Under the pieces are notes generated by a model. That model searched no databases, had not been told where the DNA came from, and saw only the letters and a list, made by a program, of their open reading frames with translations. From JAFGBZ01 sp043817715 (GTDB lineage Archaea > Iainarchaeota > Iainarchaeia > Iainarchaeales > JAFGBZ01), in NCBI GenBank assembly GCA_043817715.1, contig JBDRGO010000030.1:1-37216 (forward strand): DNA of 37,216 nucleotides, read 5' to 3'. A program made the position numbers and the translations under genes. Of the stretch, positions 6,547-15,447 are shown piece by piece. Numbering within the stretch: position 1 is the first letter of the stretch; every line of letters starts with the position of its first letter.

Positions 6547-7461
6547 ATGAAGATATTGATTTCAGATAAAATTGCAGCAAAAGGAGTCCAGTATCTGAAA
6601 GAACAGGGGTTTGAAGTCGAAGAAAGCTTTGATTTAAGTGAAGAAAAATTATGCGAAAAAATAAATGAATTTGACGCATTAATTGTAAGAAGCGCAACAA
6701 AAGCAACAAGAAAAGTAATTGAGGCAGGAGAAAAATTAAAAGTAATCGGCAGGGCAGGGGCAGGAACCGACAACATTGACAAAGAAGCGGCAAAAGAAAA
6801 AGGAATCAAGGTATTGAATACGCCTACTGGAAATTCTTTAAGCGTTGCAGAGCATGCATTGGGATTGACTCTTGCATTATTAAGGCATATTCCTGAAGGA
6901 ACCATGAGTTTACGCGAAGGAAGATGGGAAAAAAACAGGTTAAACGGCAGGGAATTAACAGGCAAAACAGTTGCAATAATCGGCGGAGGAAACATCGGGT
7001 CAAGGCTTGCAAAATTATTAATTCCATTCAAAACAAATACATTAATTGTTGATCCTTTTGAACTGCCAAAAGAAAAATTAAATGAATTGAATGCTTCACA
7101 GGTTTCATTAAATGAAGCGCTGGAAAAAGCGGAAATAATTTCAGTTCATGTGCCTTTAATGAATGAAACAAAAAACATGTTTTCAGAAAAAGAATTTTCC
7201 AAAATGAACGGAACTTACTTAATCAATGCCGCAAGAGGAGGCATTGTGAATGAAAAGGATTTATTGAATGCACTGAATTCAGGAAAAGTTGCAGGGGCCG
7301 CACTGGATGTGTTTGAATCAGAACCTAATCCAAATCCGGAATTATTGCAGAATAAAAAAATAATTTTCACTCCGCATATTGCTTCGGCAACAAAGGAAGC
7401 GCAGGACAGGTGCGGGGAAGAAATCGCGGAATTTGTTTCAAAAGCACTTAAAAAAGAATAA
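6547..7461 (+). CDS. serA: D-3-phosphoglycerate dehydrogenase, short form without ACT domain
   Basis: A 304-residue D-2-hydroxyacid dehydrogenase that would oxidise 3-phosphoglycerate to 3-phosphohydroxypyruvate, the first serine-synthesis step. The NAD-binding loop is GGGNIG (146-151), with Asp in IVDPFE after the second strand favouring NAD. Catalytic residues are R230 (NAARGG), E259 (FESEP) and H277 (FTPHIAS). The C-terminal regulatory ACT/ASB domains of long SerA proteins are absent, so serine feedback through ACT is not expected. ATG 6547 follows GAAGGTGA closely. It sits 66 bases after serC on the same strand. Confidence 0.88.
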   Translation: MKILISDKIAAKGVQYLKEQGFEVEESFDLSEEKLCEKINEFDALIVRSATKATRKVIEAGEKLKVIGRAGAGTDNIDKEAAKEKGIKVLNTPTGNSLSVAEHALGLTLALLRHIPEGTMSLREGRWEKNRLNGRELTGKTVAIIGGGNIGSRLAKLLIPFKTNTLIVDPFELPKEKLNELNASQVSLNEALEKAEIISVHVPLMNETKNMFSEKEFSKMNGTYLINAARGGIVNEKDLLNALNSGKVAGAALDVFESEPNPNPELLQNKKIIFTPHIASATKEAQDRCGEEIAEFVSKALKKE

Positions 7462-7543
7462 AACCAGTGATTTAAAAAAAACCAGTTTTTCGATACTTTT
7501 TTATTTAATAATACTTTATTCATTTAAGCAATAAGTGATAAAA

Positions 7544-7756
7544 ATGGGAATAACTGATTTTGTCGGCGGATTTTTCGGAAAAAAAGAAAAGGATAAAACT
7601 GAAGAAACAAAAAAAGAACCAGAAACTGAATCCAAGTATTCAGAAAGAGAATGCGCTTTATGCGGAGGGCTTGAAGCAGACAAAAAATGGGCAGGGCAGT
7701 ACTGGCACAAGAAATGCATGAGGTCGAGCAAGAAGGCTGCACGAAAAATGGTCTGA
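7544..7756 (+). CDS. Small zinc-binding protein, unknown function
   Basis: A 70-residue protein from ATG 7544 (a GTG at 7535 is also in frame). An N-terminal GITDFVGGFFGKK segment is followed by a charged, probably disordered Lys/Glu/Thr linker. The C-terminal part has ECALCGG...WHKKC, a C-x2-C...H-x3-C arrangement suited to one zinc ion, then a basic tail. The metal-binding half resembles a half-LIM or treble-clef knuckle. A promoter-like T/A block lies near 7494-7512. Binding to nucleic acid or a protein partner is conceivable from the basic tail, but no family is recognised. Confidence 0.6.
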   Translation: MGITDFVGGFFGKKEKDKTEETKKEPETESKYSERECALCGGLEADKKWAGQYWHKKCMRSSKKAARKMV

Positions 7757-7889
7757 TTTTGCACTGGAAGCCTGCCCCTCCAAAACCAAATATAAAGGGA
7801 AAAAACTATTCTTTTTCCAAAGAAAAACAATTATCTTTAAATAACCTTCAATGCTAATTAAATAAGTTCAATTATTGGGCGGGAATTAC

Positions 7890-8573
7890 ATGTTTGGAGA
7901 ACTTTTTAATATTTTTTTGCAGAGAAAATCAATGAAGGAACTTGTTTCTGAAAATACTTCTTTTGGAAAGGCAATTTCAAGGTATTTGGCAATAACAATT
8001 CTTGGAACAATTGTTTATTTTCTGATTTCACTTGTTGGGGGAATCCTTCAAGCAGTAATTTACGGAAACCTTTCAATACTTTTATTCAGCTTTCTTGGAA
8101 TGCTGATTAATGCAATATTGTTTCCGATTTCCCTTATTGCAGGATTTGTAATTCTTTATGTTCTTGGAGCAGTTGTTTTTGCCTTGGCAAGGCTGTTGGG
8201 AGGAAAAGGCGGATTCATCCAGTTCATGAATAATCTTTTAATGATTATATCCGCGGCAGGGCTTGTTTCACTGGCTTTAACTGTTGTCTGGACAGTTCTC
8301 AGCGTAATTCCATATATCGGGTTTGTGTTCGGAATTATTGGGCTGGCGACATCGCTTGCAATTGCAATTTATGTTCTTTACATGTATATCAAAATTGTTT
8401 CAGTTTACTTTGATATTTCAATGATGAAAGCATTCATTGCATGGTTTGTTCCGTTAATACTGCTGTTAATAATTCTGGCAGTCCTGTTCATTATTTATCT
8501 TTTGGTTTTCAGCCTTGCGGCAGTAACGGCATTACTGGGTTCATTTGCACCAATGGCTATAACAGGAGCCTAA
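7890..8573 (+). CDS. Yip1-like integral membrane protein
   Basis: A 227-residue protein from ATG 7890 (TTG 7875 is possible but GGGCGGG lies between them). It has five or six membrane helices. An amphipathic N-terminus with a charged K-x-L-V-S-E-N loop is followed by long Ile/Leu/Val segments. The layout, including Gly/Phe-rich loops (GGKGGFIQFMN) in the middle, fits the Yip1/YIPF domain superfamily seen in many archaeal and bacterial membrane proteins. Their function in prokaryotes is not known. The gene runs towards ybaK with a pyrimidine-rich terminator region between. Confidence 0.6.
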   Translation: MFGELFNIFLQRKSMKELVSENTSFGKAISRYLAITILGTIVYFLISLVGGILQAVIYGNLSILLFSFLGMLINAILFPISLIAGFVILYVLGAVVFALARLLGGKGGFIQFMNNLLMIISAAGLVSLALTVVWTVLSVIPYIGFVFGIIGLATSLAIAIYVLYMYIKIVSVYFDISMMKAFIAWFVPLILLLIILAVLFIIYLLVFSLAAVTALLGSFAPMAITGA

Positions 8574-8729
8574 TGCTCCTTTCTCTTTTTATTTTTGCTT
8601 TCTAATTCTAAAATTTCTTTTTGCTTTTTAACTTTAAATTTTCTTTTTGCAAACTTCCCATTCAAAGCAAGCTTTGAAGGGCGCATTCAAGTTTACTTGA
8701 ATCGCGTTTCTTTTTGTAAAAGAAAAAGT
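8574..8729. terminator. Convergent T-rich terminator region with a shared CTTTTTGCAAACTT module
   Basis: The spacer between convergent genes has several T runs on the plus strand and hairpins CAAAGC-AA-GCTTTG and ATTCAAG-TTTA-CTTGAAT, the latter flanked by GCG on both sides. TTTTCTTTTTGCAAACTT near 8640-8660 and AAAGAAAAAGTTTATT near 8719-8734 both recur in the spacer at 25731-25830, also at the end of a minus-strand gene. U-tract termination on both strands is likely. Confidence 0.5.
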
Positions 8730-9215
8730 TTATTTTGAAAAGGAACCAAAAACAGCGTTCAATGACTGAAATGCTTTTTTTAAATCAATGGAATTGATTA
8801 CAATTGAAGCGGTTCTTTGACCTGCATTAAAGGAGTTCTTGTTAAATGAAAAAACTTCTTCATCAACAAATAAGGGAATTTCTTTTTCATGCATTAAAGG
8901 AGGAACGCTTCCGGTAATGCAGCCTGTTTCATTAATTGTTTCTTCAGGAGAAGCCAGAGTAAGCGAGCCTTTTCCAAACAATTTCGATAATTTTTTTGCA
9001 TCAACTTTTTTATGCGCAGGAACATTTACAACACAATAAAAAAACGGCTCTGTTCTTGTTTTGAAAAGCATTGATTTCACGCCTTCCTCTAACGGAGTGT
9101 TTCTTACTTTTGCTGCCTGTTCGCTGGTTAAAACAGGCTCATGCTTTAATATTTTGAAATCGCAATTCAAACCAGTGAATAAACTGATAATTTTTTGCGT
9201 TTCTTTTTCACCCAA
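8730..9215 (-). CDS. YbaK/ProX-family aminoacyl-tRNA deacylase
   Basis: A 161-residue protein with the YbaK/aminoacyl-tRNA deacylase fold. It has an early HEPVLTSEQAAKVRNTPLEEG stretch (family: H-x-x-x-T-x-E-x-A), the K-SMLFK strand with the conserved catalytic-type lysine, the VVNVPAHKKVD strand and the glycine loop GCITGSVPPL. These free-standing proteins hydrolyse mischarged tRNAs, commonly Ala- or Cys-tRNA(Pro). The same window has two tRNA-Pro genes and ProRS, so proline editing in trans is a sensible guess, though specificity cannot be read from the sequence. It is the last gene of a minus-strand run starting near gatE. Confidence 0.8.
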   Translation of the reverse strand: MGEKETQKIISLFTGLNCDFKILKHEPVLTSEQAAKVRNTPLEEGVKSMLFKTRTEPFFYCVVNVPAHKKVDAKKLSKLFGKGSLTLASPEETINETGCITGSVPPLMHEKEIPLFVDEEVFSFNKNSFNAGQRTASIVINSIDLKKAFQSLNAVFGSFSK

Positions 9216-9245
9216 AAAAAATCACTTTCTAAATTAACCAAATAT

Positions 9246-10115
9246 TTAAGCGCTTAATTTCTTAATCAAAGCAGGAATTTCATGAAGCAAATCAGATGCA
9301 ATAAATGAATGCCCTTTTTTCTTCAGTTGATTATCCCCTGCCAAGCCATTAATGAATGCTGCTGCACAGGCGCTTTTGAACAAGTCCCTGCTTAAAGCAG
9401 TCAAGCCAGCACATAATCCTGCAAGGACATCCCCTGTTCCCCCCACGGTCATTCCGGGATTGCCTGTTTTATTCAATGAAATATTTTCCCCGTCAGAAAT
9501 TATGTCAATTTTTCCTTTCAATAAAATAATGCATTTATGTTTTTTTGCCAGTTCCTTCACTGTCTGAATTCTTTTATTTAAATTAAATTTTTCTTCAAAC
9601 AGGGTTTTTCCTGAAAAAATCTCAAACTCGGTTTTATGAGGGGTGAGCAATACCTTTCCGTTGAATTTCATTCCCTTAACTGCCTTAATTGCATCAGCAT
9701 CCAGAATTAATGGAATTCTTTCACGCATTAATTTCTTTACAATTCTTTGAATCAAATGCTGAGTGTCTTTGTTCAAACCCATTCCAGGCCCAATTAAAAC
9801 TGCATCAAATGATTTTGCAACAAAAAAAAGCATTTTCAAGTGCTTGGAGGAAAGATTTTTTCCTGAAAATTTTTTCACAATAATGTCAGGAGAAAAAGAA
9901 TTAATTATGAATCCAGCTTTTTCCGGAGCAGCAACAGTAACAATATCAACCCCGCTTCTTAAAGCAGCCAATGCAGCCATTGCACTTAATGCAGGAGCAC
10001 CAATAAAATCATTGCTTCCTCCAATAACTAAAACTTTTCCATTCTGTCCCTTAAATGAATCAGGACTTCTTTTTGGGATGAAATTTTTGAATGAATTTAA
10101 TGAAATTTCATTCAT
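9246..10115 (-). CDS. nnrD: ADP/ATP-dependent NAD(P)H-hydrate dehydratase
   Basis: A 289-residue YjeF C-terminal-type (ribokinase-fold) enzyme that repairs hydrated NAD(P)H. Characteristic parts are KVLVIGGSNDFIGAPALSA near 27-45, the LIGPGMG loop at about 107-113, LLTPHKTEFE near 156-165 and the catalytic GMTVGGTGD loop at 221-229 with D229. The NnrE epimerase domain that is often fused at the N-terminus is missing, so epimerisation must be done elsewhere. Its ATG overlaps the gatE stop by four bases, so the two are translationally coupled. Confidence 0.88.
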   Translation of the reverse strand: MNEISLNSFKNFIPKRSPDSFKGQNGKVLVIGGSNDFIGAPALSAMAALAALRSGVDIVTVAAPEKAGFIINSFSPDIIVKKFSGKNLSSKHLKMLFFVAKSFDAVLIGPGMGLNKDTQHLIQRIVKKLMRERIPLILDADAIKAVKGMKFNGKVLLTPHKTEFEIFSGKTLFEEKFNLNKRIQTVKELAKKHKCIILLKGKIDIISDGENISLNKTGNPGMTVGGTGDVLAGLCAGLTALSRDLFKSACAAAFINGLAGDNQLKKKGHSFIASDLLHEIPALIKKLSA

Positions 10116-12004
10116 TTAAATTCCTCTTTCAGTAAGTTATTCATTTCTTTTTTAATTAATTCAGATATTTCTTTTCCGTCCATTTTTCCTTTTAATTCCT
10201 TCATTGCCTCGCCCATTAATGCACTGAATGCATGGATTCCTTTTTCTTTAATTAAGGGTTTGTTTTTCTGAACTATTTCTTCAATGATTTTTTTTCCTTC
10301 TTCTTTTGAAGTCATTGAAACTCCTGCTGATTCATTTAATTCATTTAATGAATTAAAAGGATTTTTAGATAATTCTCCAAGCATTTTTGGAACTGATTCC
10401 CTAGTTAATTTTTTTTCATTTAATGCATTAAAAACCAATTCAATTGATTCATTTGAAAGCAATTCAATTGGATAACCATTTCGTTTAAGAGAAGGCAATT
10501 CATCCAATAAAATAGTTGCAACAAGAGTTGCATTAAATCCTTTTCCAATCAATTCTTCAAAAAAACGCGCATAATTACTTAACTTCATTTGATTAGCTAA
10601 TTTCTCACTTAAATTAAATTTCTTTGAATAAAGTTCAAATCTTTCCTTTTCAGTTAAAGGCAAATGCTTTTTTAAATTCAATAATTCATTTTCATTAACT
10701 TTAATCGGCAATAAATCAGTTTCAGGATACATTCTTGCAGCAGAAGCAATTGGACGCATGTATTCACTTGTTCCTTCAGGCAAAGCATTTCTTGTTTCAC
10801 TTGGAATTTTTTCCAAAGCAATAATGCATCTATCCAAAACAATTTTCAGTGCATTAACTGCTTTTTCTTTTTCTCCTGAAACCAAAACAAAAGCATCTTC
10901 TTTTGAACAAAAAAGCAATGAATTAACTTCATTAATTTCTTTTTCACTTATTCCATAAGCAGGCAATTCATCACTATGAAGCAATCCTTTCAAACCAGTT
11001 CTGATTTTTACATAATTAGATAATTCGGTTCCAAATCTTTTTTTTGGCTGCAATTCTTTTCCAATTAATGCATGCATTTTCTTTAATTTCAAACCAAAAA
11101 CATTTTTTTCTTTCAAAAACTTGCATTCAGAATTAATAAATACTCTACTTAAATCAATTATTTCTTCTTTTCTTAAATCTTCTTTTTTAATTCCTCTTAA
11201 ATTCATTTCATTCATTAATTCAATTAAATTCATTTGTCTTTGAATTTCTAATTCAACCAATTTATCCATTAATTCCAGTTCCTGCACGCCCTTTAATTCA
11301 ACCCTTGCACCGCCTTCAATTGAAATATTCAAATCCTGCCTGACGCTTCCCAAACCTCTTCTTGCATAACCAGTGCGCCTGAACATTGAACCAATTTCTT
11401 TTGCAACTTTTTTTGCTTCTTCAGGGGAGGTTATGTCAGGAGCAGTAGTAAATTCAATTAAAGGAATTCCTAATCTATCCAAGCCATAAATTATTTCATT
11501 TTCATTTTTCTCAATTATTCTAGAAGCATCCTCTTCCAATACAAGCAAATCAACATTGATTTTTTTTCCTTCAACTTCAAAAAAACCATTTCTTGCAACA
11601 AGCATAGTTCTCTGAAAACCACCAGTATTAGAACCATCAATAACTATTTTTCTCATTGGTACAAGTTCCTGAAAAATTTCTGCATTAACCATTAAAGCAA
11701 TTTCATAAATTGTTTGTAATGCCAAAGAATTAATTTCATGGGGAGGCTCTGAATCAGATTCAACTAAACAACAAGCATTATCAAACCAATAATAAACAAA
11801 TGTCTTTGATTTTTTTGCTTCCTCTAAAGCAGCAGCATCAACTGCATTCATTTCAGAAGCAGTAGCACGAAGTTTTCTTTTAAAAACAAAGTCCGGATTC
11901 GCTGTTTCATTTAAAATGCATGGGCAGGAACAGAAAAGTTTTCCAGTATTAAGCTGCTGATGTACTTCTAAACCAACTTTCAATCCAAGTTTTTCATAAT
12001 CCAT
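10112..12004 (-). CDS. gatE: Glu-tRNA(Gln) amidotransferase subunit E
   Basis: A 630-residue GatB/GatE-family subunit, the normal GatE length. It starts with LGLKVGLEVHQQLNTGKLFC, followed by a CSCP cysteine pair, and contains the GSNTGGFQRT and RRGLGSVRQDLNISI kinase-core motifs. It ends in the YqeY-like helical tail (ALMGEAMKELKGKMDGKEI) that holds the tRNA. GatE phosphorylates Glu on tRNA(Gln) and passes it to ammonia supplied by GatD. The archaeal AspRS-like insertion that distinguishes GatE from GatB is consistent with the length. gatD lies 2 kb upstream on the same strand, separated by three unrelated genes. Confidence 0.95.
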   Translation of the reverse strand: MDYEKLGLKVGLEVHQQLNTGKLFCSCPCILNETANPDFVFKRKLRATASEMNAVDAAALEEAKKSKTFVYYWFDNACCLVESDSEPPHEINSLALQTIYEIALMVNAEIFQELVPMRKIVIDGSNTGGFQRTMLVARNGFFEVEGKKINVDLLVLEEDASRIIEKNENEIIYGLDRLGIPLIEFTTAPDITSPEEAKKVAKEIGSMFRRTGYARRGLGSVRQDLNISIEGGARVELKGVQELELMDKLVELEIQRQMNLIELMNEMNLRGIKKEDLRKEEIIDLSRVFINSECKFLKEKNVFGLKLKKMHALIGKELQPKKRFGTELSNYVKIRTGLKGLLHSDELPAYGISEKEINEVNSLLFCSKEDAFVLVSGEKEKAVNALKIVLDRCIIALEKIPSETRNALPEGTSEYMRPIASAARMYPETDLLPIKVNENELLNLKKHLPLTEKERFELYSKKFNLSEKLANQMKLSNYARFFEELIGKGFNATLVATILLDELPSLKRNGYPIELLSNESIELVFNALNEKKLTRESVPKMLGELSKNPFNSLNELNESAGVSMTSKEEGKKIIEEIVQKNKPLIKEKGIHAFSALMGEAMKELKGKMDGKEISELIKKEMNNLLKEEFK

Positions 12005-12057
12005 AAATAATACACTTCAAACTTCACATTAATTAAATAACAAATTCTTTTAATCTT

Positions 12058-13203
12058 TTAATTCCCTCTTTCAGCATATTTCTTTTTATAAATCAAAAAC
12101 AAACCTGCAGCCATAATTGAAGTTATTCCAGTTAAAATAAACGGCCAATTATAGCCATAAATGCCTCCAATAGTGGAAAAAACCACTGCCCCGATTAATT
12201 CGCCTAAAACTGTTACAGTCATTATTAATGAGGCATTTCCTGCAAGGCGCTTAAAATCAAATGACCTGAAAATCCAGAAAATCAACCCGATTTCAACCAT
12301 GCCGTCAGCAAATTCATGAATTACACGCATTAAAAAAGAAAACTCTATCGGATTAAAAGTCATCAGAATATGGGTTAAACCAGAAAGAAGCACGCCGACA
12401 GCAAAAAGACTTAAAAAATCAATTTTTTTTGCATCAACTTTTTTGCCGAAATAATACGCAGAAAAACCCAAAAAAGGCAAAGGCAAAGCCATATACAAAC
12501 CCATCTGAAAAAAATCAAGATTAAAAAATTCCTGTAAAAACAATCCATAAGAAGTGCTTTCCGCACCCCAATGCAAAGTAAACAAAAACAGGATAAGAGA
12601 AAAGAAAAGAATGTTCTTTTTTAGGAAGTCATCCTTGTACTGGAAAACTTTTACATCAGAAGATTTAATGTCCTTAAAAAAGAAAAGGAAAAAAATCAAT
12701 AAAATGAAAAGAAATGAAACACCCTGCAGAACCAAATTAAATTCAAAAACAGGGACAAGAACTGAAACAACTAAAACCCCGCAAAAAACTCCAAGCATTA
12801 CAACCAATTTGTATAAGCCCATTGTATTGCCTTCTTTCCCTTGAGGAGAAGACTTCAAAAAATAATTCCTCAAAGAATTGGTTCCAACCTTTAAACCAAT
12901 TCCCCCAAAAAGAAACAAAGCAAAAAAAGCAATAAACCCTGAAAAAAAAGTTATTCCAGAATAAAACGCACTCAACAAAATAAAACTTAAAAGCAAAGGT
13001 TTCTTGACTGATTTCTTGTCATTAACAAACCCGCTTGGAAAAAAAGCAATAAATGCGGCAACAGAACTCAAGCCAACAAGCAGGCCTATCTCAAAGCCAG
13101 TAAAATTCAGTTCAGCCAGATAAATTGGAATAAAGAAAAACGAAACTCTTGAAGCAAAAAAAAACAGAAAAACCAATAAAAAAAGCATTAAATCATTTTT
13201 CAA
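12058..13203 (-). CDS. Major facilitator superfamily transporter
   Basis: A 381-residue protein with about eleven or twelve hydrophobic helices in two halves, split by a charged loop around 175-190 (KDIKSSDVKVFQYKDDF). The first half has GLLVGLSSVAAFIAFFPSGFVNDKKSVKK, a version of the MFS loop-2/3 motif (G-x-x-x-D-[K/R]-x-x-K/R). The TTG start at 13203 follows AAGGTG at a proper distance; an internal ATG lies at 13188. The substrate cannot be predicted. Some multidrug and sugar-phosphate exporters look like this. Confidence 0.8.
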   Translation of the reverse strand: MKNDLMLFLLVFLFFFASRVSFFFIPIYLAELNFTGFEIGLLVGLSSVAAFIAFFPSGFVNDKKSVKKPLLLSFILLSAFYSGITFFSGFIAFFALFLFGGIGLKVGTNSLRNYFLKSSPQGKEGNTMGLYKLVVMLGVFCGVLVVSVLVPVFEFNLVLQGVSFLFILLIFFLFFFKDIKSSDVKVFQYKDDFLKKNILFFSLILFLFTLHWGAESTSYGLFLQEFFNLDFFQMGLYMALPLPFLGFSAYYFGKKVDAKKIDFLSLFAVGVLLSGLTHILMTFNPIEFSFLMRVIHEFADGMVEIGLIFWIFRSFDFKRLAGNASLIMTVTVLGELIGAVVFSTIGGIYGYNWPFILTGITSIMAAGLFLIYKKKYAERGN

Positions 13204-13239
13204 TCAAAACACCTTCTGTTTTTATTCTTTAAACCCCAT

Positions 13240-13788
13240 TCAAAAAACCATGTTCTTTTTCTTCAATTTTTTTCTTTTTGCTTTTTCAAAAAACAATTTA
13301 GGAAAACTTTTAACAATTGAATCCTTCATTTTAAAGCCAAGCTTTTCTGCAATTAAAGTAATTGATTTTTTTTCGCCTTCAATTTCAATCCAAAAACCAA
13401 TTACAGGGAGTTCAGCTAAATCAAGTACTGCATTTTTCAGTTTAAACACTTTTTTCTTTTTTTGATAAATGAATTTTTCCTTTAAACCCATTTCATTTAA
13501 TTCTTTTTTTAATTTAACAAAAGAATTTACTTTAAATTCAATTTCAGTTCTTTCTTTGAAAATCGAAGATTTCAAAGGGCCCTTAAAACACAAATAAATT
13601 TCTTTATTCATTTTTCTTAAACGAACAACACAATCGCTTTTAGAAACTGCTTTATTTTCAGAATCAAATAAATGATTTGATTCACTAAAAGAACCAATTT
13701 TTTTTGCCTTCAAATCTTTAAGTTTTTTTTCTAATTCATTTAATTCTTTTCTTGAATTTAATTTAAATTTTAATTCAATTTCATTCAT
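13240..13788 (-). CDS. CYTH-domain (class IV adenylyl cyclase/thiamine-triphosphatase-like) protein
   Basis: A 182-residue protein with the ExExK signature at the start (E3-I-E5-L-K7), then SDCVVRLRK, YLCFKGP, ERTEIEF and a late ...WIEIEGE strand. This alternating charged pattern lines the triphosphate tunnel of CYTH enzymes. Members hydrolyse inorganic or organic triphosphates or make cAMP; archaeal ones related to CyaB are usually uncharacterised. ATG 13788 is directly preceded by a hairpin that encloses its GGAGG ribosome site, suggesting control of translation. It ends in a Lys-rich tail. Confidence 0.8.
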   Translation of the reverse strand: MNEIELKFKLNSRKELNELEKKLKDLKAKKIGSFSESNHLFDSENKAVSKSDCVVRLRKMNKEIYLCFKGPLKSSIFKERTEIEFKVNSFVKLKKELNEMGLKEKFIYQKKKKVFKLKNAVLDLAELPVIGFWIEIEGEKKSITLIAEKLGFKMKDSIVKSFPKLFFEKAKRKKLKKKNMVF

Positions 13789-13810
13789 TTAAAAACCTCC
13801 GAGGTTTTTA
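13789..13810 (-). promoter_or_regulatory. Hairpin masking the ribosome binding site of the CYTH gene
   Basis: In the mRNA sense AAAAACC pairs with GGTTTTT around the five-base loop TCGGA, so GGAGG is split between loop and stem; TAA bases then lead into the ATG. A second AT-rich hairpin (AATTGTGAACAATT) lies just upstream. The same arrangement precedes three other genes. Confidence 0.5.
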
Positions 13811-13841
13811 AAGCTTTAAATTGTTCACAATTTAAATTCAT

Positions 13842-14054
13842 TTAATCACTTAACTTTAATTTAACCATTTTAGCAGAACCAATAAAATAAAACTCAACCT
13901 TATCAGTCAAATAATGGCTTAAATACCTTGAAACCAATGATTTATCCAAATCAGTGCTTCGAGCAATTTCACGAACCCAAACACCTTGAGGATGGAATTT
14001 AAGGAATTTTAAGAGGGTTTTGAGTTTCTTTAAATCAGGTCCTTTTGAAGGCAT
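13842..14054 (-). CDS. Small winged helix-turn-helix protein
   Basis: A 70-residue protein, almost entirely one winged HTH. Helix one is LKTLLKFLKFHP, then VWVREIARSTDLDKSLVSRYLSHYL forms the HTH with the recognition helix, and KVEFYFIGSAKMVKLKL makes the wing. This resembles archaeal MarR/ArsR-like mini-regulators without an effector domain. It lies 29 bases downstream of gatD on the same strand and is probably cotranscribed. A local regulator is likely, with no evidence for its target. Confidence 0.7.
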   Translation of the reverse strand: MPSKGPDLKKLKTLLKFLKFHPQGVWVREIARSTDLDKSLVSRYLSHYLTDKVEFYFIGSAKMVKLKLSD

Positions 14055-14083
14055 ATAAAGTTTAAGACAGTTGTCTTTTTAAA

Positions 14084-15391
14084 TTATTCTGGTGCAAATT
14101 CCTTTGAAATCCTTGCATTAAATTCCCCTGCAATATTTTCAAGTAACATTTCTTTTGCTTTTTTTGAATAATTACCTAAAAGCCATGCAAGTTTAATATA
14201 AGCTGTTTCGGAAAGCATGTCATCAGAAAAAATTATTCCTATTTCTTTTAATCTTCTTAAATTAGTGTAAACCTGTGAACTTGTCCTGCCATAAATGCAT
14301 TGAGTAGCCATTACAACAATTGTCCCTGATTTAATTAATTTCTTTAATGCCTCATAATTTGGCAAATTTTCTTTTATATTAGTTGGAGCATGACCAAAAG
14401 CAGTTCCCTCTAAAACCAATCCATTAAATTTATTTTTTCTGTAAAAATCAAATTCTTCAGGATACATATTTGGCCTGATTTTAAGGATTGCAACTTTTTC
14501 TCCAAACTTATTTTTTAATTCCAATTTGTTTGAAGAAGATTTTTTTGAATAATCTTTTTTCAGATACCCGATTTTTTTTTCAGCATAATTCACCCTTGCA
14601 ATCGGCAGATCATTTATTGCTTTAAACGCATCTCTTCTTGAAGTATGCATTTTACGCGTTTTTGTTCCAGGCAAAATTAATGCATTGCCGTCATTGATAT
14701 TTTCATGCATGCATATTCCCACTCCGCAAAAATCGGTTTTTGAAATAAAATAAGCTGCATTCAATAAATTTTCAGCCGCATCAGTGCTTGGCCTGTCAGT
14801 TGAACGCTGTGAACCTACAATCAAAACAGGAATATTTAATCCCTGCAATGCAAAACTTAATGCAGCAGAAGTATAAGCCAATGTATCTGTTCCATGCCCG
14901 ATAATTATTCCTGAATAATTTTTGCTTTCATCAAACACCGCTTTTGAAATTTTTGTGTAATAGCTGAAAGTCATGTCTTCTGACATTATGTTTGAAACTT
15001 TTTTTGTTTCAACCTGCGCAATTTCAGTTATTTCAGGAATTAATTTAATCAAATCCTCCGGCTCATATGAGGCAATTACCCCGCCCAAAGAATAATCAAC
15101 TTTTGATGCAATTGTTCCGCCTGTATGCATTACCAATATTTTCGGCAGTCCCTTATTTGAAGAAAGATTTATTTTTGACTTTTCGGTGCTTTTTTTTCCG
15201 GAAGAAATTTTTTTAATTTTCAATTCATTTAATTCAGCAAATCCTGCATTGTAGCCATTATCAAACTTTAAATTAATTGAATTTGAAATTGAGGGAATTA
15301 TTGTCCCGACAGATTTTTTTTCTTTTGATTCAATTTCAACCCTGTCTCCCGCGGAAACCTTGTGCTTTTTTAAAAATTGCTCAGAATCCAT
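14084..15391 (-). CDS. gatD: Glu-tRNA(Gln) amidotransferase subunit D
   Basis: A 435-residue subunit with an N-terminal SH3-like barrel (~1-60: VSAGDRVEIESKEKKSVGTI) and an asparaginase-type domain. The catalytic threonines sit in MHTGGTIAS (T90, T93) and GHGTDTLAYT (166-175, T168-D169). The Ser/Asp loop MSEDMTF also fits. GatD splits glutamine or asparagine to give ammonia for GatE. The extra N-terminal domain distinguishes it from plain L-asparaginase. The ATG follows a T/A-rich leader without a clear ribosome site; the two-hairpin element copy B lies 57-121 bases upstream. Confidence 0.95.
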   Translation of the reverse strand: MDSEQFLKKHKVSAGDRVEIESKEKKSVGTIIPSISNSINLKFDNGYNAGFAELNELKIKKISSGKKSTEKSKINLSSNKGLPKILVMHTGGTIASKVDYSLGGVIASYEPEDLIKLIPEITEIAQVETKKVSNIMSEDMTFSYYTKISKAVFDESKNYSGIIIGHGTDTLAYTSAALSFALQGLNIPVLIVGSQRSTDRPSTDAAENLLNAAYFISKTDFCGVGICMHENINDGNALILPGTKTRKMHTSRRDAFKAINDLPIARVNYAEKKIGYLKKDYSKKSSSNKLELKNKFGEKVAILKIRPNMYPEEFDFYRKNKFNGLVLEGTAFGHAPTNIKENLPNYEALKKLIKSGTIVVMATQCIYGRTSSQVYTNLRRLKEIGIIFSDDMLSETAYIKLAWLLGNYSKKAKEMLLENIAGEFNARISKEFAPE

Positions 15392-15447
15392 TTAAATCAA
15401 TACAAATAGGAAAGAATGCTTTAAATTCTTTTTTCTTTAAAACAATT

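Noticed and set aside
6531..7031. 166-residue minus-strand frame
   Set aside because: Antisense to serA with its intact catalytic residues; no motif of its own.
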